A DNA stretch of 64,000 nucleotides from Chloroflexota bacterium (GTDB lineage Bacteria; Chloroflexota; UBA11872; UBA12225; JAJDUF01). The stretch lies in the NCBI GenBank assembly GCA_022826725.1, contig JAJDUF010000007.1, positions 105,626-169,625 on the forward strand. The letters run 5' to 3'. This document shows positions 61,966 to 64,000 of the stretch, piece by piece; positions within the stretch are counted from its first letter, which is position 1; every line of letters starts with the position of its first letter. The notes below the pieces were generated by a model. It was not told where the DNA came from, did not search any database, and saw nothing but the letters and a program-made list of their open reading frames with translations. The position numbers were made by a program, and so were the translations under genes.

Positions 61966-62846
61966 AGGAGGAGGCCTTGGCGGTCGGTGCGGGCGCGGTA
62001 GAGGGAGCCGCCGGCGGTGACGTAGAGCGTGCGGAGGTCGCTGTCGCCGAACGTGCAGTTGGTGGGGCGGTCTGCCGGGACGGGGTGGGTTTCGATCACG
62101 CGGCCGGAGGGGGCAAAGACATAGATCATGGGGCCGGGGCCGCTCTGCTCGAAACCGGCGGTGGCGACGATGTTGCCGGCGGTGTCGAGGCACATGCCGT
62201 CAATGCCGCGGTGGGGGCCGAAGTCGTGCAGGATGCGGAACGCGCCGAGCGTATCGTCGTCCAGGATGGGGTAGGCGCGGAGCTGGCGGAGCGAGTCGCC
62301 GCCGTAGGCGCTCTGCGCGACGTAGAGCGTGCGTTGGTCGGGGGCGATCAATAGGCCGTTGGGCTTGGTTGCGGTGTAGGTCATGCGGTGGATGGACCAG
62401 GTGCCGTCGTACCGCGGGTCGAGGCGGAAGACGGATTCGTGGTCCAGCTCCATCGGGTCGTAGTCGTCGTGGTAGCGGGGGTCGGTGAACCAGATGCGTC
62501 CCTGGGCGTCAATGGCGAGGTCGTTGGGGCTGTTGAACCGGCTGCCGCGGAACCGGCCACCGATCACGGTGCGGCCGCCGTCCGGCTCGTAACGGACGAT
62601 GCCGCGGCCGGCGCCGGTCACACGGTTGATGCTGCCCTCGCAGGCGTAGAGTTGTCCGTCTTTGTCGAGCATCAGGCCGTTGGCCTGGTTGGTGCCGGTG
62701 CGGAACACCGTGCAGGCACCGGTGGCCGGTACGTAGCGCATGATTCGGCTGCTCGGGATGTCGGTGAACAGCAGGCCCTCGCCATCCCAGGCTGGCCCTT
62801 CGGTGAAGCCATACGGTCCGGCGACGTGCTCAAACTCCCAACTCAT
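61947..62846 (-). CDS. SMP-30/gluconolactonase-like protein
   Basis: A 299-residue six-bladed beta-propeller protein: FTEGPAWDGEGLLFTDI carries the metal-ligand glutamate, NQANGLMLDKDGQLYACEGS and FNSPNDLAIDAQGRIWFTDP the asparagine, and GIDGMCLDTAGNIV the aspartate. It probably hydrolyses a sugar lactone. An ATG at 62846 with AAAGGGTGCTGGT upstream is clear. It is convergent with dinG. Confidence 0.88.
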   Translation of the reverse strand: MSWEFEHVAGPYGFTEGPAWDGEGLLFTDIPSSRIMRYVPATGACTVFRTGTNQANGLMLDKDGQLYACEGSINRVTGAGRGIVRYEPDGGRTVIGGRFRGSRFNSPNDLAIDAQGRIWFTDPRYHDDYDPMELDHESVFRLDPRYDGTWSIHRMTYTATKPNGLLIAPDQRTLYVAQSAYGGDSLRQLRAYPILDDDTLGAFRILHDFGPHRGIDGMCLDTAGNIVATAGFEQSGPGPMIYVFAPSGRVIETHPVPADRPTNCTFGDSDLRTLYVTAGGSLYRARTDRQGLLLYPPLD

Positions 62847-62929
62847 ACCAGCACCCTTTCCGTTCGGTAAAGTCGCGTGTGCGGGCCCCTATGATACTAG
62901 GGCGTGTGAAGAGCGTACCAGGCGGGTGG

Positions 62930-63220
62930 GGGGCAGACCTCACCCCCCGGCCCCTTCCCTAGATGAAAGTTGCTCACTTAATCGGGTCGTGGCATGTAGC
63001 CCCCCTATGGTCCCCCCGCTGCGGCGGGGGGACGAGGGTCGGTCTGCTGCTCCACAGGAAAAAAACTACCCTTGTGAGCTCTATGGTCCCCCCACACGGC
63101 GCGGGGACGGGCGCAACATGTTGCGCCCCTACGGCTTAACCTGTACTTACCCCAGTTAGGGTCCGCTCCCAGGGGGAGAGTGGGCTGGATTCCCGCGTGC
63201 GCGGGGATGGCGGGGCGGGG
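62930..63220. repeat. Composite repeat array upstream of SMP-30 gene
   Basis: About 440 bases lie without a gene between 62847 and 63285. Modules: CTCACCCCCCGGCCCCTTCC (62940), CCCCCCTATGGTCCCCCCGC with its GGCGGGGGGACG arm (63000-63033), a TATGGTCCCCCCACACGGCG unit (63081-63105), GGGCGCAACATGTTGCGCCC (perfect palindrome, 63109-63128), CCAGTTAGGGTCCGCTCCCA (63152) and a TTCCCGCGTGCGCGGGGA unit (63190-63207). Confidence 0.7.
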
Positions 63221-63235
63221 GTGCAGGGTATAGAA

Positions 63236-63275
63236 AAGACCGGCCTATCCTTTGCCGGATAAGGCCGGTCTTGTG
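63236..63275 (-). terminator. Intrinsic terminator after tRNA-fMet
   Basis: A long stem pairs AAGACCGGCCTATCC (63236-63250) with GGATAAGGCCGGTCTT (63257-63272). On the minus strand it is followed by TTTTCTATA. It ends the rnpB-tRNA transcript. Confidence 0.8.
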
Positions 63276-63285
63276 CTGTGCGTGT

Positions 63286-63360
<75 letters not shown>

Positions 63361-63367
63361 CCGGAAG

Positions 63368-63670
63368 CGAACAAGCGGGTCCGTAAGCCGCATTCTGTTT
63401 TAGGCGATCATCCATCTTGGGAGCAGGTTGCCCTGGTCCTCTTTGCGCCCTACCTGGGACTTGGCGAGCCACCTGCGAACGTCCCTATTTGGGCTTGCTC
63501 CGGGCAGAGTTTAGCGCTTTTCACCCCCGGTAGGCGCCGTAACGCCACCGGGTCATGGTCTCTGTGCCACTGGTCCTCGCCTCACGGCGGAGGGGCGTTA
63601 CCCCCTGCCCTGCTCTGGGGAGTGCGGACTTTCCTCACACGTAGTGCGATCACCCGACCTGCTTGTTCTT
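63368..63670 (-). ncRNA. rnpB: RNase P RNA (class A)
   Basis: On the minus strand the conserved GAGGAAAGTCCGCACTCCCC lies at about 63612-63638, and the 3' region ACAGAATGCGGCTTACGG at about 63379-63396. The ends pair to form P1: AACAAGCAGGTC with GACCCGCTTGTT. It is the catalytic RNA that trims tRNA 5' ends. The ends are estimated to within a few bases. Confidence 0.92.
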
Positions 63671-63870
63671 GAGTTATTCGTGTGCAAGTGAGAGGATGGT
63701 CGTTAGCAACTGAAGAGTGAAAGGAAGCACCGGCTTGCGCCTGGCAATGTAGCCAGGCCACAGGACAGGTAACAGAAACTGATCGTAAACGACCAGCCTC
63801 CAATCGACCTGGGGGTGAACCGAGCGGAGTGGCACTGATGCGTCACTCTCTCGTGTTAGCACTCCCTGTA

Positions 63871-64000
<130 letters not shown>

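Noticed and set aside
63739..63758. Hairpin GCCTGGC...GCCAGGC between 16S and rnpB as a terminator
   Set aside because: The stem is perfect, but neither strand has a U-tract after it, so termination cannot be claimed.

Overview
The window is high-GC DNA with bacterial gene density. It looks like a chromosome fragment from a Chloroflexota bacterium, perhaps Thermomicrobia/Sphaerobacter-like. This is an inference from the mix of genes (HpcH/HpaI aldolase, SMP-30 protein, family 5 solute-binding lipoprotein, amidase with C-terminal ETGH repeats), the many composite palindromic intergenic repeats, and a 16S rRNA gene that is not followed by 23S. No taxonomy search was possible.

Layout. Bases 1-4900: an ABC ATP-binding protein cut by the left edge, a membrane protein, a DUF420 protein, a methyltransferase, a polytopic membrane protein fused to cytochrome c, and a pyrE-like gene. 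Bases 5010-6694: an XRE-ImmA/IrrE plus DUF4411 PIN toxin-antitoxin pair. Bases 6763-8346: an orphan solute-binding lipoprotein. Bases 8435-14484: a type III-like restriction-modification locus whose methyltransferase gene is split by a 47-bp palindromic repeat; a YdeI/OmdA-like gene closes the locus. Bases 14503-28857: asnB, vapBC, a glycosyltransferase, ribokinase, an MmeI-like restriction-methylase, a Clp-fold serine protease with a small partner, a separate HldE-like kinase and nucleotidyltransferase, and murJ. Bases 28878-38040: a PIN/AbrB remnant, sulfite oxidase and a convergent cytochrome c, an MNT nucleotidyltransferase, an NCS2 permease fused to a GHKL ATPase-like domain, an aldolase, an ABC exporter with an unusual N-terminus, and an AlkA glycosylase. 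Bases 38288-41539: relA/spoT, then a two-gene toxin-antitoxin-like cassette.

Bases 41557-51933 hold the branched-chain amino acid operon. A sigma-A promoter precedes a T-box leader with two antiterminator/terminator modules, then a thermonuclease lipoprotein, ilvB, ilvN, ilvC, leuA, leuC, leuD, a HicB-like gene and cimA. AHAS and KARI make branched-chain precursors. LeuA/LeuCD make leucine precursors. CimA with LeuCD would supply 2-oxobutyrate for isoleucine without threonine. leuB and ilvD are not in the window.

Bases 51947-64000: two membrane proteins, a cell-wall amidase, a second small two-gene cassette, a HEPN protein, an amidohydrolase, rdgB, a glyoxalase-fold protein, dinG, an SMP-30 protein and then, all on the minus strand, tRNA-fMet, RNase P RNA and the 3' end of 16S rRNA.

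The most notable observations are these. (1) Two unrelated two-gene cassettes are each bracketed by perfect 30- or 31-bp direct repeats copied from the host locus (a promoter in one case, the 3' end of a gene in the other). (2) A palindromic intergenic repeat sits inside the mod gene with a 6-bp duplication, and removing exactly 47 nt restores the reading frame. (3) A T-box with repeated antiterminator modules drives a nuclease lipoprotein ahead of ilv-leu. (4) The window carries many toxin-antitoxin-like genes and two modification systems with AT-richer recognition segments.
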